From Micromonosporaceae bacterium (GTDB lineage Bacteria > Actinomycetota > Actinomycetes > Mycobacteriales > Micromonosporaceae): a stretch of DNA of 49,239 nucleotides. Under the pieces are notes generated by a model. That model was not told the DNA's origin and did not search any database. It was given only the letters and a program-made list of their open reading frames with translations. The stretch spans positions 4,280-53,518 of the forward strand of contig DPJL01000071.1 in the NCBI GenBank assembly GCA_003543035.1, written 5' to 3'. Both the position numbers and the translations under genes were made by a program. Position 1 is the first letter of the stretch, and each line of letters opens with the position of its first letter. Shown here one piece after another: positions 1 to 7,965 of the stretch.

Positions 1-494
1 TGCCGGTCGACGGCGTCGAGGTAGGGGCCCAGATCCGGGATCCGTGAGGCCAGCGACCGCCCGCCACCCGCACTTGGCTCGACAAGCAGCCTGGGCGTGT
101 CGTCCGGGAGCACCTCGAGCAGCGGGAGCAGCGCTTCCCGCACCTGGCGCATCGCTGTCGCCGTGTACGCAGGGTCCACGGCCGACCCGGCGTGGAAGAC
201 CACCCCCAGGGCACCTATCTGCTGAGCTCGCAGCAGCGCGTGCGTCAGCACCAGAACGGACTGCTCGACCGTGGCGGCAGTGGGCGAGCCGAGGTTCACC
301 AGCAGGGATGCGTGGACATAGGCCGGGATCGACCTCTCGGCGCAGCCGACCGCGAACGCCTCGTCCTGTTGCGGGTCTCCGGGCGGTCGGGCCCAGCCGC
401 GAGAGTTGCCCACATAGATCTGGACAGCACTCGCCCCGACGGAGTCCACGTAGGACATTGCGGTCTTCGCCGGGGCGTGGGCGCCTATCTTCAC
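1..494 (-). CDS. nfo: Deoxyribonuclease IV (AP endonuclease), 3' end outside window
   Basis: This is endonuclease IV, which cleaves DNA 5' of abasic sites in base-excision repair using a trinuclear zinc centre. The 164 visible residues run from the start MKIGAHAP through QIYVGNSRGWA (25-35), YVHASLLVNLGSP (59-71), VVFHAGSAV (98-106) and LLVEPSAGGGRSLAS (136-150). His61, His101 and Glu139 sit where the zinc ligands of the family lie. The GTG start (494-492) overlaps the kinase stop as GTGA, so translation is probably coupled to the kinase gene. The gene runs off the left edge, and about 40% of a normal ~270-residue protein is missing. The identification rests on motif order; the family call is firm. 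Confidence 0.9.
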   Translation of the reverse strand, partial: MKIGAHAPAKTAMSYVDSVGASAVQIYVGNSRGWARPPGDPQQDEAFAVGCAERSIPAYVHASLLVNLGSPTAATVEQSVLVLTHALLRAQQIGALGVVFHAGSAVDPAYTATAMRQVREALLPLLEVLPDDTPRLLVEPSAGGGRSLASRIPDLGPYLDAVDR

Positions 495-2452
495 TGCTTG
501 CACGTAATGCGGACGTTCTGGCCCGGCTGCACCGGCTTGCCCGGGTCGGGGTTCTGCTCCTCCACCTTGCCGAAGTGCTCGGCAAGCACGCCGCCTTTGA
601 TCTCGACCTGGAGGCCCGCCGCACGCAGATGGTTGGCCGCCTGCTGACAGGCCCAGTCCTTCACATCCGGCATGCCGGTCATGTTGGCGTTGTTGCTGAC
701 CTTCAGCCTGACCTCGGCACCCTTCTCAGCACTGCTCCCGCCGGGCGGCGTTTGTTCCAGCACCTCACCGCGCGGCTTGGTGGTGTCCTCGACGATCTCG
801 GTGACGACCTTGAGCCCCAGCGCTTGCAACTGCGCCGTCGCCTCATTGACCTGCATTCCAATCACCGCCGGGATGGTGATCGGTGCGCGGCCCTTGCTCA
901 GGATCAGCTCCACCACGCCACCCGGCTTGACCTCGGTGCCGACGGCTGGATTGGTGCCGACCACGGTTCCGACCGGGGCGGCATCGCTGAAGACCGGCGC
1001 TCCCTGCTTGACCTGGAACTTCATCGGGTCAACCTGCAGGTCGGCGGTGGCCAGCTCCACGCTCTTACCCACAACGTTGGGCACCAGATAACGCTCCGGC
1101 CCCCGGGAGAGGGTCACCGTGATGGTGCCGCCCTTGGCGACGCGGTCGCCCGGGCCAGGAACCTGCTTCAGGACAGTGTCTTTTGGCACATCCTCGCGGA
1201 AGGTGCCGGCGTCGAACTCCACCTTGAGACCGGCCTGCTGCGCGGTGGCCAATGCCTTGTCGCGGCTCAGCGAGAGCAGGTCGGGGGCGGCCTCATAGCG
1301 GCCGAAACCGAACCACCAGCCACCCACGAGGACCAGCAACAGGAGCACCACGAGCCCGGCCGCGAGGGCGGTGCGACCGCGTTGATCGGAAGTGACCTTG
1401 GCGTGCAACGTCTTCAGCTGATCCGCCAGGGTGACTGGCTTGGGGCGGCGTGGGCGTGGCCTGCTGGTGGTGGGCTGGGTGGCGGGGAGCCTGGCCCACG
1501 ACGGGCGCTCCTGCACCTGATTGACCACCACGGTGGGCTGCACGATCGGGCGCATGCGCTGAGTCGCCGCGTTGCCGCCGGCCAATCCCTCGCGAGCCGC
1601 CTGCACCGCGGTCTGCAGCGCACCCGCGTCGGTCGGCCGGGAGCCCGGGTCCCGGCGGGTAGCCGAGCCCACGAGCTCGTCCAATGAGGGCGGTAGGGCA
1701 GCCACAAAACGCGACGGTGGCGGCACATCGCGATCGACGTGTTGCCACGCGACGTCCACCGGCCGCTCGCCGTCATACGGCACGCGCCCGGTCAGCATCT
1801 CGAAGAGCATCACTCCGGCGCTGTAGACGTCGCTGCGAGGATCGGCATAGCCCTCTGCGACGAGTTCGGGCGCGACATAAGCCACGGTAGCCATGAGCTG
1901 ACCGGCGTCGGGGTCCTCGGCGGACGCCTCAACAGCGCGGGCCAGGCCGAAATCGGCCACCTTCACTACCGCGTCGACCAGGCTGGTACCACTGGGAGCC
2001 TCGGCTACCAGCACGTTCTCGGGTTTGACGTCCCGGTGCACCAAACCGGCGTGGTGGGCTGCACCCAGCGCGGAGAGGACCTGCTCCATAACCGCCAGCG
2101 CTTCGGCCGGGGTGAGCCGGCGGCGCTCGGCGAGGATGTCCCTGAGCGTGCGCCCGCGCACGTACTCCATCACCAGATAGGGCAGCCCAGCGTGGGTGCC
2201 CTGGTCATAGACGGCCACCACATTGGGGTGGGTCAACCGGGCCACTGTCTTGGCCTCGTCGGTGAAGCGATCAAGGAAAGAGGCGTCGCGCACCTGACCG
2301 GGATGAATGATCTTCAGGGCGACGGTGCGCTCCAGCCGTTCATCGACGGCGGTGTAGACAGTCGCCATCCCACCCCTGGCCACGCGGCCACGGATGCGGT
2401 AGCGGCTGTCGACTAAGGATCCGATTAGCGGATCGGCCACCTGAATACTCAT
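491..2452 (-). CDS. Ser/Thr protein kinase with four PASTA domains (PknB/PknL-like)
   Basis: This is a 653-residue transmembrane Hanks-type kinase. The start is ATG 2452, which gives the usual short leader before the glycine loop; the frame stays open upstream but without kinase features. Visible elements are the Gly-rich loop RGGMATVY (26-33), catalytic Lys47, the HRDVKPEN loop (139-146), DFG (168-170) and APE (194-196). A basic, proline-rich linker leads to one membrane helix (about 362-384). Four extracellular PASTA repeats follow (about 387-653), which in the family bind peptidoglycan or lipid II. Upstream on the same strand lies a Pro-rich membrane protein, and divergent from that an Rv2175c-like protein. 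In M. tuberculosis the equivalent neighbour pair is pknL/Rv2175c, but PknL lacks PASTA repeats, so this is a structurally different kinase at the equivalent locus. Confidence 0.95.
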   Translation of the reverse strand: MSIQVADPLIGSLVDSRYRIRGRVARGGMATVYTAVDERLERTVALKIIHPGQVRDASFLDRFTDEAKTVARLTHPNVVAVYDQGTHAGLPYLVMEYVRGRTLRDILAERRRLTPAEALAVMEQVLSALGAAHHAGLVHRDVKPENVLVAEAPSGTSLVDAVVKVADFGLARAVEASAEDPDAGQLMATVAYVAPELVAEGYADPRSDVYSAGVMLFEMLTGRVPYDGERPVDVAWQHVDRDVPPPSRFVAALPPSLDELVGSATRRDPGSRPTDAGALQTAVQAAREGLAGGNAATQRMRPIVQPTVVVNQVQERPSWARLPATQPTTSRPRPRRPKPVTLADQLKTLHAKVTSDQRGRTALAAGLVVLLLLVLVGGWWFGFGRYEAAPDLLSLSRDKALATAQQAGLKVEFDAGTFREDVPKDTVLKQVPGPGDRVAKGGTITVTLSRGPERYLVPNVVGKSVELATADLQVDPMKFQVKQGAPVFSDAAPVGTVVGTNPAVGTEVKPGGVVELILSKGRAPITIPAVIGMQVNEATAQLQALGLKVVTEIVEDTTKPRGEVLEQTPPGGSSAEKGAEVRLKVSNNANMTGMPDVKDWACQQAANHLRAAGLQVEIKGGVLAEHFGKVEEQNPDPGKPVQPGQNVRITCKQ

Positions 2453-2502
2453 CGCAGGCGAGTCTAAGTCAGCGGAACGCCATCGTCGTACACCCGACCG
2501 CG

Positions 2503-3069
2503 TTACGGCGTCGCGGTCGAGGTCGGCGTGGCGGTCGGCTGAGTCGATGAAGGTGTCGGGCTGGGCGACGGGGAAGCGGACGGGGACGGTGATCCGGTCG
2601 GGCAATTGCAGGTGGGAGCGGGTGTTGGTACGGGCGGCGTGCCAATGGGCGGCCCGGCCGTGGTCTGCGTCGCTCGCGGTGGAATGACACTCGAATGTGC
2701 GATTGGCACACGCACCGCGCCTGGCGTCGTAGCAGTTGGATCGACCTGGGACGCGGTCGGCGAAGAAAAGCGTGAGCCTGTCTCGGGAAGGCGTGCCGGA
2801 GATCCACCGTCGGCTATGAGCGCATCAAGCCCGCTGGTCACCGCGTAGTAGCCGCTCACCGCGCCAGCCGCGACCAGAACACTGCTCGTGGCCAGAATCA
2901 CGCGCCGCTTGCGACCGGCGTCACCACTTAACGGTGGTGTCGCGGTGATCACCGGCAGCTCGGTGGTGGCTTCGTTCATCCCGCGCCTGGCCCGGCGCAC
3001 CGCCAGGTCGTAGCGCACCGAACGAATAGCACCGTCGATCTCGCGGCGCAGAAGGTGCCAGGGGTTCAT
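2503..3069 (-). CDS. Single-pass membrane protein with Pro/Ser/Thr-rich outer tail
   Basis: This is an unrecognised 188-residue protein. A basic N-terminal cytoplasmic part (1-56, many Arg) is followed by one hydrophobic helix (about 57-77) and a long low-complexity tail rich in Pro, Ser and Thr, with a lone CNC motif near residue 149. The composition suggests an extracytoplasmic, possibly glycosylated, stalk. GGGAGG lies about 8 nt before the ATG. The gene ends 50 bp before the PASTA kinase start on the same strand, so the two are likely co-transcribed. This protein could be a substrate or partner of the kinase, but that is only inferred from position. Confidence 0.75.
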   Translation of the reverse strand: MNPWHLLRREIDGAIRSVRYDLAVRRARRGMNEATTELPVITATPPLSGDAGRKRRVILATSSVLVAAGAVSGYYAVTSGLDALIADGGSPARLPETGSRFSSPTASQVDPTATTPGAVRVPIAHSSVIPPRATQTTAGPPIGTPPVPTPAPTCNCPTGSPSPSASPSPSPTPSSTQPTATPTSTATP

Positions 3070-3104
3070 GAGGGTCGCCTCCCGTGACGTGGCAAGGTGT
3101 AAAT

Positions 3105-3440
3105 GTGACCGAATCTGCCCAATGGCTGACCCTGCCGGACGTCGCCGAAAGACTCGACTTGTCGATCATCAAGGTCAACCAACTGATCAAAGACGGCTTG
3201 CTGCTTGCCGTGAGCCGTAACGGGGTGCGGCAGGTGCCCGCAGAGCTGGTGGCCAATGACACCGTACTCAAGCACCTCCCCGGCATTTTGACATTGCTGC
3301 ACGACGCCGGGTTCAACGACGAAGAGGCGTTGCGGTGGCTCTACACCGAGGACGACACTCTTCCGGGGACACCAGCCGCAGCGCTCGGCGGCGACAAAGC
3401 GCGTGAGGTCAAACGGCGCGCGCAGGCCGTCGCATTCTGA
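3105..3440 (+). CDS. Rv2175c-like winged-helix DNA-binding protein
   Basis: This 111-residue protein has an N-terminal helix-turn-helix (about 9-30, LPDVAERLDL then IKVNQLIKDG) and an Rv2175c-type C-terminal half (LPGILTLLHDAGFNDEEALRWLY). In M. tuberculosis Rv2175c is a DNA-binding substrate of the kinase PknL. Here the gene is divergent from a kinase locus, which supports the same partnership. GTG 3105 was chosen because AAGGTG lies 6-7 nt upstream; the open frame extends to another GTG at 3084 without a ribosome-binding site. The last 32 bp overlap tail-to-tail with the mannosyltransferase gene. Confidence 0.88.
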   Translation: MTESAQWLTLPDVAERLDLSIIKVNQLIKDGLLLAVSRNGVRQVPAELVANDTVLKHLPGILTLLHDAGFNDEEALRWLYTEDDTLPGTPAAALGGDKAREVKRRAQAVAF

Positions 3441-5037
3441 ACGCCAGCACGATCACCGCGATCGTGATCGCAAACGCCCCAACGGCTTTGGTGAGCACGG
3501 GAACACCCAGGCCGTTGGGCAGCGTGAGGAACGTGCAGATCACTGTTGCCACCAAAAGCCAATTAATGTCGGATGCCCGTCGCACTCCGGGCCGTTCCTC
3601 CCGTGACGCCGTCAGGTCCGCGGTGGGTTTAACCGACGCAGCCAGCACGGCCAGGGGTGCGATCGCATACCAGGGGTAGAAAACAGGCCCCAGCAACGCT
3701 GTCGCGGCCATCGTCAGTCCACATGCGACGATCACCGCCCGGACATCGTTGCGGTGATTCCATGCCCTTCGCAGCATCATCACCGCGAAGATCGCCAGTG
3801 TGACAACACCCACGACCCGGGCGGCCGTGATCGGCACGTCGGCCGAAATCCCGAAGGGCCGCAACAGATAGCCGATCGCCATCCCGATCGCTGTCGGCAC
3901 CGAGCTCCACTGCGCCAGCTCGCCGGTGTTGCGCAATGCGTTGACCCAGCCGAGGCCTAGACCGGTCGCCAGACTCAGCCCCGCGAACCCTGCTACCGCC
4001 GCGGTTAGCGTCGCCCACCACCTACGCCCGGCGAGCACCAACACAAACGGCAGTGCAACGATCGCTGTCACCTTCACCCCCACCGCAAGCCCGACAAGGA
4101 GGCCCGCAACCACCGCCGCTGCCACAGCACCATTCATTGCTCCGCCGGTCTCGCTTTGCGTTCCCACCGCGCCGCGCACATCTGGCACTTCTACCGCTTC
4201 CCGCGCGCCCACCGCTTCCCGCGCGCCCACCGCGTGCTGCGCGCCCACCGCGTGCTGCGCTCCTTGTGCAAGATCATCGCGATTTCCGGGAAATGGCGCG
4301 ATCCTTTCCGTGGGAGGGGACCATTTCCCCGAAATGGCGAGGATCTTGGTGGCGGTGGTTAAGGCGGTGATGAGGAGGGCGGCGAGGAGAAGATCGTTGT
4401 GGGCGCCGGAGATTCCGTGGATCAGGACGAGTGGGGTGAGCAAGCCGAGCCGGCAGGCGAAGGCGGGAGAGAGTCCACATTGGACAGCGAGCCGGGGGAG
4501 CTGCCACGCCAACAGTGCGGCAGATAGGAGCGCAACCACTCTCAACATGATGATGGCGGCGAGCTGGGATCCGGTACTCGCGGCAAAACCGGAAAGAATC
4601 ACGGCCAGCGGCCCATAAGGAGTGGGCGTGTCCCACCAGAGCGCTGGAACCGACTCGGCCCAGGGGCAACCGCCCTCGGCTACGCCCACCGCATACGGAT
4701 CGGCTCCGTGCCACCAGATCCAGCCTTGACATGCGTAGGCGTAGATGTCCCGGCTGCCCAGTGGGGGAGCGATGACCAGTGGGAGGGCCCATAGAGCGCC
4801 GGTGGTCAGGGTCTCCCGCAGACCGCCGTCGCGAGCGTTGAGCCAGGCGATCACCAGCGCCACGGCGCCCGTCAGCCAGCAAACAAGCCCGATGGTGAAT
4901 GAGCCTGGGACCGCTCCGAAGCCACCGGTGCGAAACCCGGCGCCCGGGTCCCCCGACGGCAATGCACCCGCCAGCAGGCCGGAGATTGCCAGCAGCGCAG
5001 AACCGCCGAATCCCCACCATCTCCACCAGCCGGACAT
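3409..5037 (-). CDS. MptA/MptB-like alpha-(1->6)-mannopyranosyltransferase (GT-C fold)
   Basis: This 542-residue polytopic membrane protein is of the polyprenyl-phosphomannose-dependent type that elongates the lipomannan mannan core outside the membrane in mycobacteria and corynebacteria. It shows about 12 hydrophobic helices. The first large loop carries the family signature RDIYAYACQGWIWWHGADPY (96-115) with the acidic GT-C residue. Gene order (kinase, Rv2175c, this gene, polyprenyl synthase) matches M. tuberculosis Rv2173-Rv2176. Residues about 229-281 form an odd insert between helices: part is encoded by a dispersed palindromic repeat (4279-4347) and part by four 18-bp tandem units (4193-4264), giving GAREAV/GAQHAV hexapeptides. 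The insert keeps the frame open. The MptA versus MptB assignment is not resolved. Confidence 0.88.
   Translation of the reverse strand: MSGWWRWWGFGGSALLAISGLLAGALPSGDPGAGFRTGGFGAVPGSFTIGLVCWLTGAVALVIAWLNARDGGLRETLTTGALWALPLVIAPPLGSRDIYAYACQGWIWWHGADPYAVGVAEGGCPWAESVPALWWDTPTPYGPLAVILSGFAASTGSQLAAIIMLRVVALLSAALLAWQLPRLAVQCGLSPAFACRLGLLTPLVLIHGISGAHNDLLLAALLITALTTATKILAISGKWSPPTERIAPFPGNRDDLAQGAQHAVGAQHAVGAREAVGAREAVEVPDVRGAVGTQSETGGAMNGAVAAAVVAGLLVGLAVGVKVTAIVALPFVLVLAGRRWWATLTAAVAGFAGLSLATGLGLGWVNALRNTGELAQWSSVPTAIGMAIGYLLRPFGISADVPITAARVVGVVTLAIFAVMMLRRAWNHRNDVRAVIVACGLTMAATALLGPVFYPWYAIAPLAVLAASVKPTADLTASREERPGVRRASDINWLLVATVICTFLTLPNGLGVPVLTKAVGAFAITIAVIVLAFRMRRPARAV
4193..4264 (+). repeat. 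Minisatellite, four 18-bp units inside mptA-like gene
   Basis: Four consecutive 18-bp units start at 4193, 4211, 4229 and 4247. The first two are identical (ACCGCTTCCCGCGCGCCC) and the last two are near-identical (ACCGCGTGCTGCGCGCCC). Read on the minus strand they encode AVGARE twice and AVGAQH twice. Unit length is a multiple of three, so copy-number change would not shift the frame of the mannosyltransferase gene. Confidence 0.9.
4279..4347 (+). repeat. Dispersed double-palindrome repeat, copy 1 (within coding sequence)
   Basis: This is an approximately 69-bp element with palindrome ATTTCC-G-GGAAAT (4282-4294), a spacer containing GCGCGATCC and GGGAGGGGACC, and palindrome CCATTTC-CCC-GAAATGG (4321-4337). 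It is flanked by CAAGATC (4269-4275) and GATCTTG (4342-4348). A second copy at 31980-32050 shares most of the sequence in the same order. Here it is read in frame as part of the mannosyltransferase, while the other copy is intergenic, so the element itself is not a protein domain. Confidence 0.85.
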
Positions 5038-5068
5038 GCCAAGAGCCTAGTGGTTTAAGGTTCGCCTG

Positions 5069-5488
5069 GTGACGCGTCGGATTCGCATGCTCGTCGGGCT
5101 GGCTTTCTTGGTCTTTGCCCTGGTCGCGGTGGCAGGCTATTGCGCGCGGAAGTCCACTACGGACTCACCGGCGCCGCAGGTGACGGCCACCTCAGCCACG
5201 CCGGTCTCGGGGCTGCCCACCATCGCGGCGAAGGAGTTGCCGACGGAAGCCATCACCACGCTGTCATTGATCGACGCGGGTGGACCGTTCCCCTACGACA
5301 AGGACGGCTCCGTCTTCGCCAACATGGAAAGGCTGCTGCCCCAACAATCGCGCGGCTATTACCGCGAATACACCGTGCCCACGCCGGGTTCACGTGACCG
5401 TGGTGCGAGACGCCTGGTGGTTGGCAGCGACGGTGACGTCTACTACACCGCCGACCACTACGAATCCTTCCGTCAGGTGCTGCGGTGA
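5069..5488 (+). CDS. Secreted guanyl-specific ribonuclease (RNase Sa/barnase superfamily)
   Basis: This 139-residue protein has an N-terminal signal or anchor helix (about 7-24, MLVGLAFLVFALVAVAGYCA), a Thr/Pro linker and a compact microbial RNase domain (about 57-139). The family catalytic residues are visible: Glu100 in YREYTVPTPG, Arg114/115 in RGARRLV and His130 in YYTADHYESF. GGPFPYDKDGSVFANME is the substrate-binding strand region. Such enzymes cleave single-stranded RNA after G and are usually exported. No barstar-like inhibitor gene lies beside it, and the signal segment may make one unnecessary. The GTG at 5069 includes the basic residues before the signal helix; ATG 5087 would be an alternative. 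The gene overlaps the polyprenyl synthase gene tail-to-tail by 16 bp. Confidence 0.93.
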   Translation: MTRRIRMLVGLAFLVFALVAVAGYCARKSTTDSPAPQVTATSATPVSGLPTIAAKELPTEAITTLSLIDAGGPFPYDKDGSVFANMERLLPQQSRGYYREYTVPTPGSRDRGARRLVVGSDGDVYYTADHYESFRQVLR

Positions 5489-6552
5489 ACCGCCGCCTCC
5501 GCCAGCTCGCGGAGCACCTGCGCCGCCTCACCAGCGACTTCAGTGCGATCCAGAGCCGTCAACGCGACAGCGGAGAGCTCCTCGATCCGCTCCTCGGTGC
5601 GTACCAACGCTCCTGAGTGGACGATGATCTCCCGAAGCTGGGCCACGGCAACCTCATCCAGCTCCGGATCGCCGAGCGACTTGGCCAGCAGATCGCGATC
5701 GGCATTGCCCTCGGCATGCTCCAAGGCAACTGCCACCAGGTAGGTCCGCTTCCCCTCGCGCAGGTCATCGCCCGCCGGCTTGCCTGTGGTGGCCGGGTCG
5801 CCGAAGACCCCGAGCACGTCGTCGCGTAGCTGAAACGCCTCGCCCAAGGGCAATCCGAAGGCCGAATACGCCTGCATCAACGCGGGATCGGCCCCGGCCA
5901 GGGCCGCTCCGAAGAGCAGGGGATGCTCCACCGAATACTTCGCCGATTTGAACCGGGCCACCAGGCTTGCCCGCTCGGCCGAGGTCTCCGCGGTCGCCTG
6001 CGAAAGCACGTCCAGATATTGGCCGAGCATCACCTCGGTGCGCATGAGATCGAAGGTGGACCGGGCACGCGCGACCGCCATCGGGTCAAAACCGCTGCGG
6101 TGCAACAACTCGTCCGACCAGACCAGGCAGAGGTCGCCCAGCAGCACGGCAGCGCCCGCGCCGAACTGATCAGCCCGCCCGTGCCACAGGTTTGCGCCGT
6201 GCAGGGCCTCAAACCGGCGGTGTACCGAAGGTTCGCCGCGCCGGGTGTCCGAGCCGTCCATGAAGTCGTCGTGAATGAGTGCGCCCGCCTGCACGAGTTC
6301 AAGCGTCGCAACGGCGGCGATCAGCTTTTCGCTGTCCGGGGCGGCTGCTCCCCGGTACCCCCAATAGGCAAATGCGGGACGCAGACGCTTGCCGCCGCCC
6401 AGCACGAAGGCCTCCACGGCGTCGGCCAGGGGCAAAAGATCATCGCTTATCGACTTCATGTGGGCTCGTTGCCCGGCCAGGAAGTCGGCAAGCGTGCGCT
6501 GAACCCGGGTGCGAAGGTCGGCACGGTCGACGGGATTCACCCGATCGTTCAT
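5473..6552 (-). CDS. Polyprenyl (geranylgeranyl-type) diphosphate synthase, IdsA family
   Basis: This 359-residue trans-prenyltransferase condenses isopentenyl diphosphate with allylic diphosphates. The GGGKRLRP substrate motif (52-59), the first Asp-rich motif DDFMD (95-99) followed by SDTRRG, and the second motif QLRDDVLGVFGD (241-252) are intact. Residues just before the first Asp motif (ELVQAGALIH) set chain length, but the product cannot be read with certainty. The gene lies 10 bp downstream of the XRE gene on the same strand and next to the MptA-like gene. This recalls M. tuberculosis idsA2-mptA, where the polyprenyl pathway feeds lipid carriers for mannan synthesis. Confidence 0.93.
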   Translation of the reverse strand: MNDRVNPVDRADLRTRVQRTLADFLAGQRAHMKSISDDLLPLADAVEAFVLGGGKRLRPAFAYWGYRGAAAPDSEKLIAAVATLELVQAGALIHDDFMDGSDTRRGEPSVHRRFEALHGANLWHGRADQFGAGAAVLLGDLCLVWSDELLHRSGFDPMAVARARSTFDLMRTEVMLGQYLDVLSQATAETSAERASLVARFKSAKYSVEHPLLFGAALAGADPALMQAYSAFGLPLGEAFQLRDDVLGVFGDPATTGKPAGDDLREGKRTYLVAVALEHAEGNADRDLLAKSLGDPELDEVAVAQLREIIVHSGALVRTEERIEELSAVALTALDRTEVAGEAAQVLRELAEAAVHRST

Positions 6553-6562
6553 GTACCAGAAA

Positions 6563-6916
6563 CTAGTCGATCGCAGACACCACCCAGACCGCAGGCCGCG
6601 CTGCTTGCCCGGGCAAGACCCTCACCCGGCCGCGCAGGACGAGCCATCGCCGGTCAGCTGCCTGCAGCGGCCCCGCTGGCGTGCTTTGGCTCACGCTCTG
6701 GGCAGGCTTGTCGATCGGAGCATCCAGCACCTTGGTGAGCCAGCCCAGCCACGGCTGAGCGGGCAGCCGCACTCCTCGCTCCCAGCGGCTGATCTCGTTT
6801 CGGCTGATGGTCGACGTGCCGGCGGCTGCACAGAGGAGATCGGCGAGCTGCTGCTGGCTGAGCCCGCGCCGCCGGCGCAGCTGAGCCAACCGCAGGCCAA
6901 AGCTGGGTGATGACAT
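6563..6916 (-). CDS. XRE-family helix-turn-helix regulator
   Basis: This is a 117-residue protein with an N-terminal XRE/Cro-type HTH (FGLRLAQLRRRRGLSQQQLADLL, then ISRNEISRWERGVRLP at about 40-55) and a basic C-terminal part of unknown role that ends in a hydrophobic strand-like segment. ATG 6916 is supported by GAAGGG six nt upstream; the frame continues 18 bp further without support. It sits 10 bp before the polyprenyl diphosphate synthase start and probably forms an operon with it, so it may control that gene and itself. Confidence 0.8.
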   Translation of the reverse strand: MSSPSFGLRLAQLRRRRGLSQQQLADLLCAAAGTSTISRNEISRWERGVRLPAQPWLGWLTKVLDAPIDKPAQSVSQSTPAGPLQAADRRWLVLRGRVRVLPGQAARPAVWVVSAID

Positions 6917-7034
6917 GGCAACCCTTCGTCGCACGTCGGTTGATCACCGGCGTTGACCCCAGGACGCCGAGTTGGTTATATCCGGTCGGTACGACGATCC
7001 ACGCGTTTGGCCTGCCTGCCGATAGAGTCGAGGG

Positions 7035-7952
7035 GTGACTGCTCGTGCCCCCTCCACCATGCCCGGTCCTCGCCCACGCATCAGTGATCTTCTTCGCGCC
7101 GGCGAGCCGACCTTCTCCTTCGAGTTTTTCCCGCCAAAGACCCCCGAGGGGGAGCGCCAGCTGTGGCAGGCGATCCGTGAGCTCGAGCCGTTGCGGCCGG
7201 ATTTCGTCTCGATCACCTATGGCGCGGGTGGAAGCACCAGAGACACCACGGTCTCCGTCACCGAGCGGATCGCCACCGAGACGACCCTGCTACCCATGGC
7301 ACACCTCACCGCGGTCAACCATTCGGTGGCCGAGCTGCGCCATGTGATCGGGCGCTACTCCGACGCCGGGATTCGAAACATGCTGCTGGTCCGGGGTGAC
7401 CCGCCCGGAGACCCGCAGGCGGAGTGGATCCGCCACCCGCAGGGCGTCAGCCACGCGGACGAGCTTGTTTCGCTGGTGAAGGCAAGTGGCGACTATTGCG
7501 TGGCGGTCGCCGCTTTCCCGGAGAAGCATCCGCGCTCGCCCGACTTCGACTCCGAGGTCCACTACTTCGTACGCAAGTGCCGCGCCGGTGCCGACTTCGC
7601 GATCACCCAGTTCTTCTTCAACTGGGAGGATTGGGCCCGGCTGCGGGATGCCACGGCCGCTCAGGGGTGCGAGGTGCCGATCATCCCGGGCGTCATGCCG
7701 GTCACGAACGTGAGCCAGATCGAGCGGATGGCACAGCTTTCGGGCGCGCAATTCCCGGAGAAGCTCGCCGAAAGGCTGCGTGCGGTCGCCGACGATCCGA
7801 TTGCGGTGCGGGCAATCGGGGTCGAGGTGGCGACCGAGTTTGGCGCGAAGCTCCTCTCCGAAGGAGCGCCCGGCCTGCACTTCATCACGCTGAATCGGTC
7901 GACCGCGACTCGCGAGGTGTGGCAGCAGTTGAGAGTAGGTGCGATCGCCTAG
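7035..7952 (+). CDS. metF: Methylenetetrahydrofolate reductase
   Basis: This 305-residue FAD (or other flavin)-dependent TIM-barrel enzyme reduces 5,10-methylene-THF to 5-methyl-THF for methionine synthesis. Family motifs are complete: FSFEFFPPKT (27-36), VSITYGAGGSTRD (57-69), HLTAVNHSV (89-97), NMLLVRGDPPG (115-125), YFVRKCRAGADFAITQFFFN (176-195) and IIPGVMPVTN (216-225). GTG 7035 is preceded directly by GAGGG, too close for a normal ribosome-binding site, so initiation may be leaderless or start at ATG 7059. A MetF-like gene (Rv2172c) also lies beside idsA2 in M. tuberculosis. Confidence 0.95.
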   Translation: MTARAPSTMPGPRPRISDLLRAGEPTFSFEFFPPKTPEGERQLWQAIRELEPLRPDFVSITYGAGGSTRDTTVSVTERIATETTLLPMAHLTAVNHSVAELRHVIGRYSDAGIRNMLLVRGDPPGDPQAEWIRHPQGVSHADELVSLVKASGDYCVAVAAFPEKHPRSPDFDSEVHYFVRKCRAGADFAITQFFFNWEDWARLRDATAAQGCEVPIIPGVMPVTNVSQIERMAQLSGAQFPEKLAERLRAVADDPIAVRAIGVEVATEFGAKLLSEGAPGLHFITLNRSTATREVWQQLRVGAIA

Positions 7953-7965
7953 CAGTGCAGCCTCG

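Noticed and set aside
44..1687. A long plus-strand open frame (547 codons) opposite endonuclease IV and the kinase
   Set aside because: It is antisense to two genes with intact motifs, has a composition typical of GC-rich shadow frames, and shows no recognisable domain.
4193..4264. The tandem repeat as a possible CRISPR array
   Set aside because: The units are directly adjacent, 18 bp long, in frame and without spacers; no cas genes are present.
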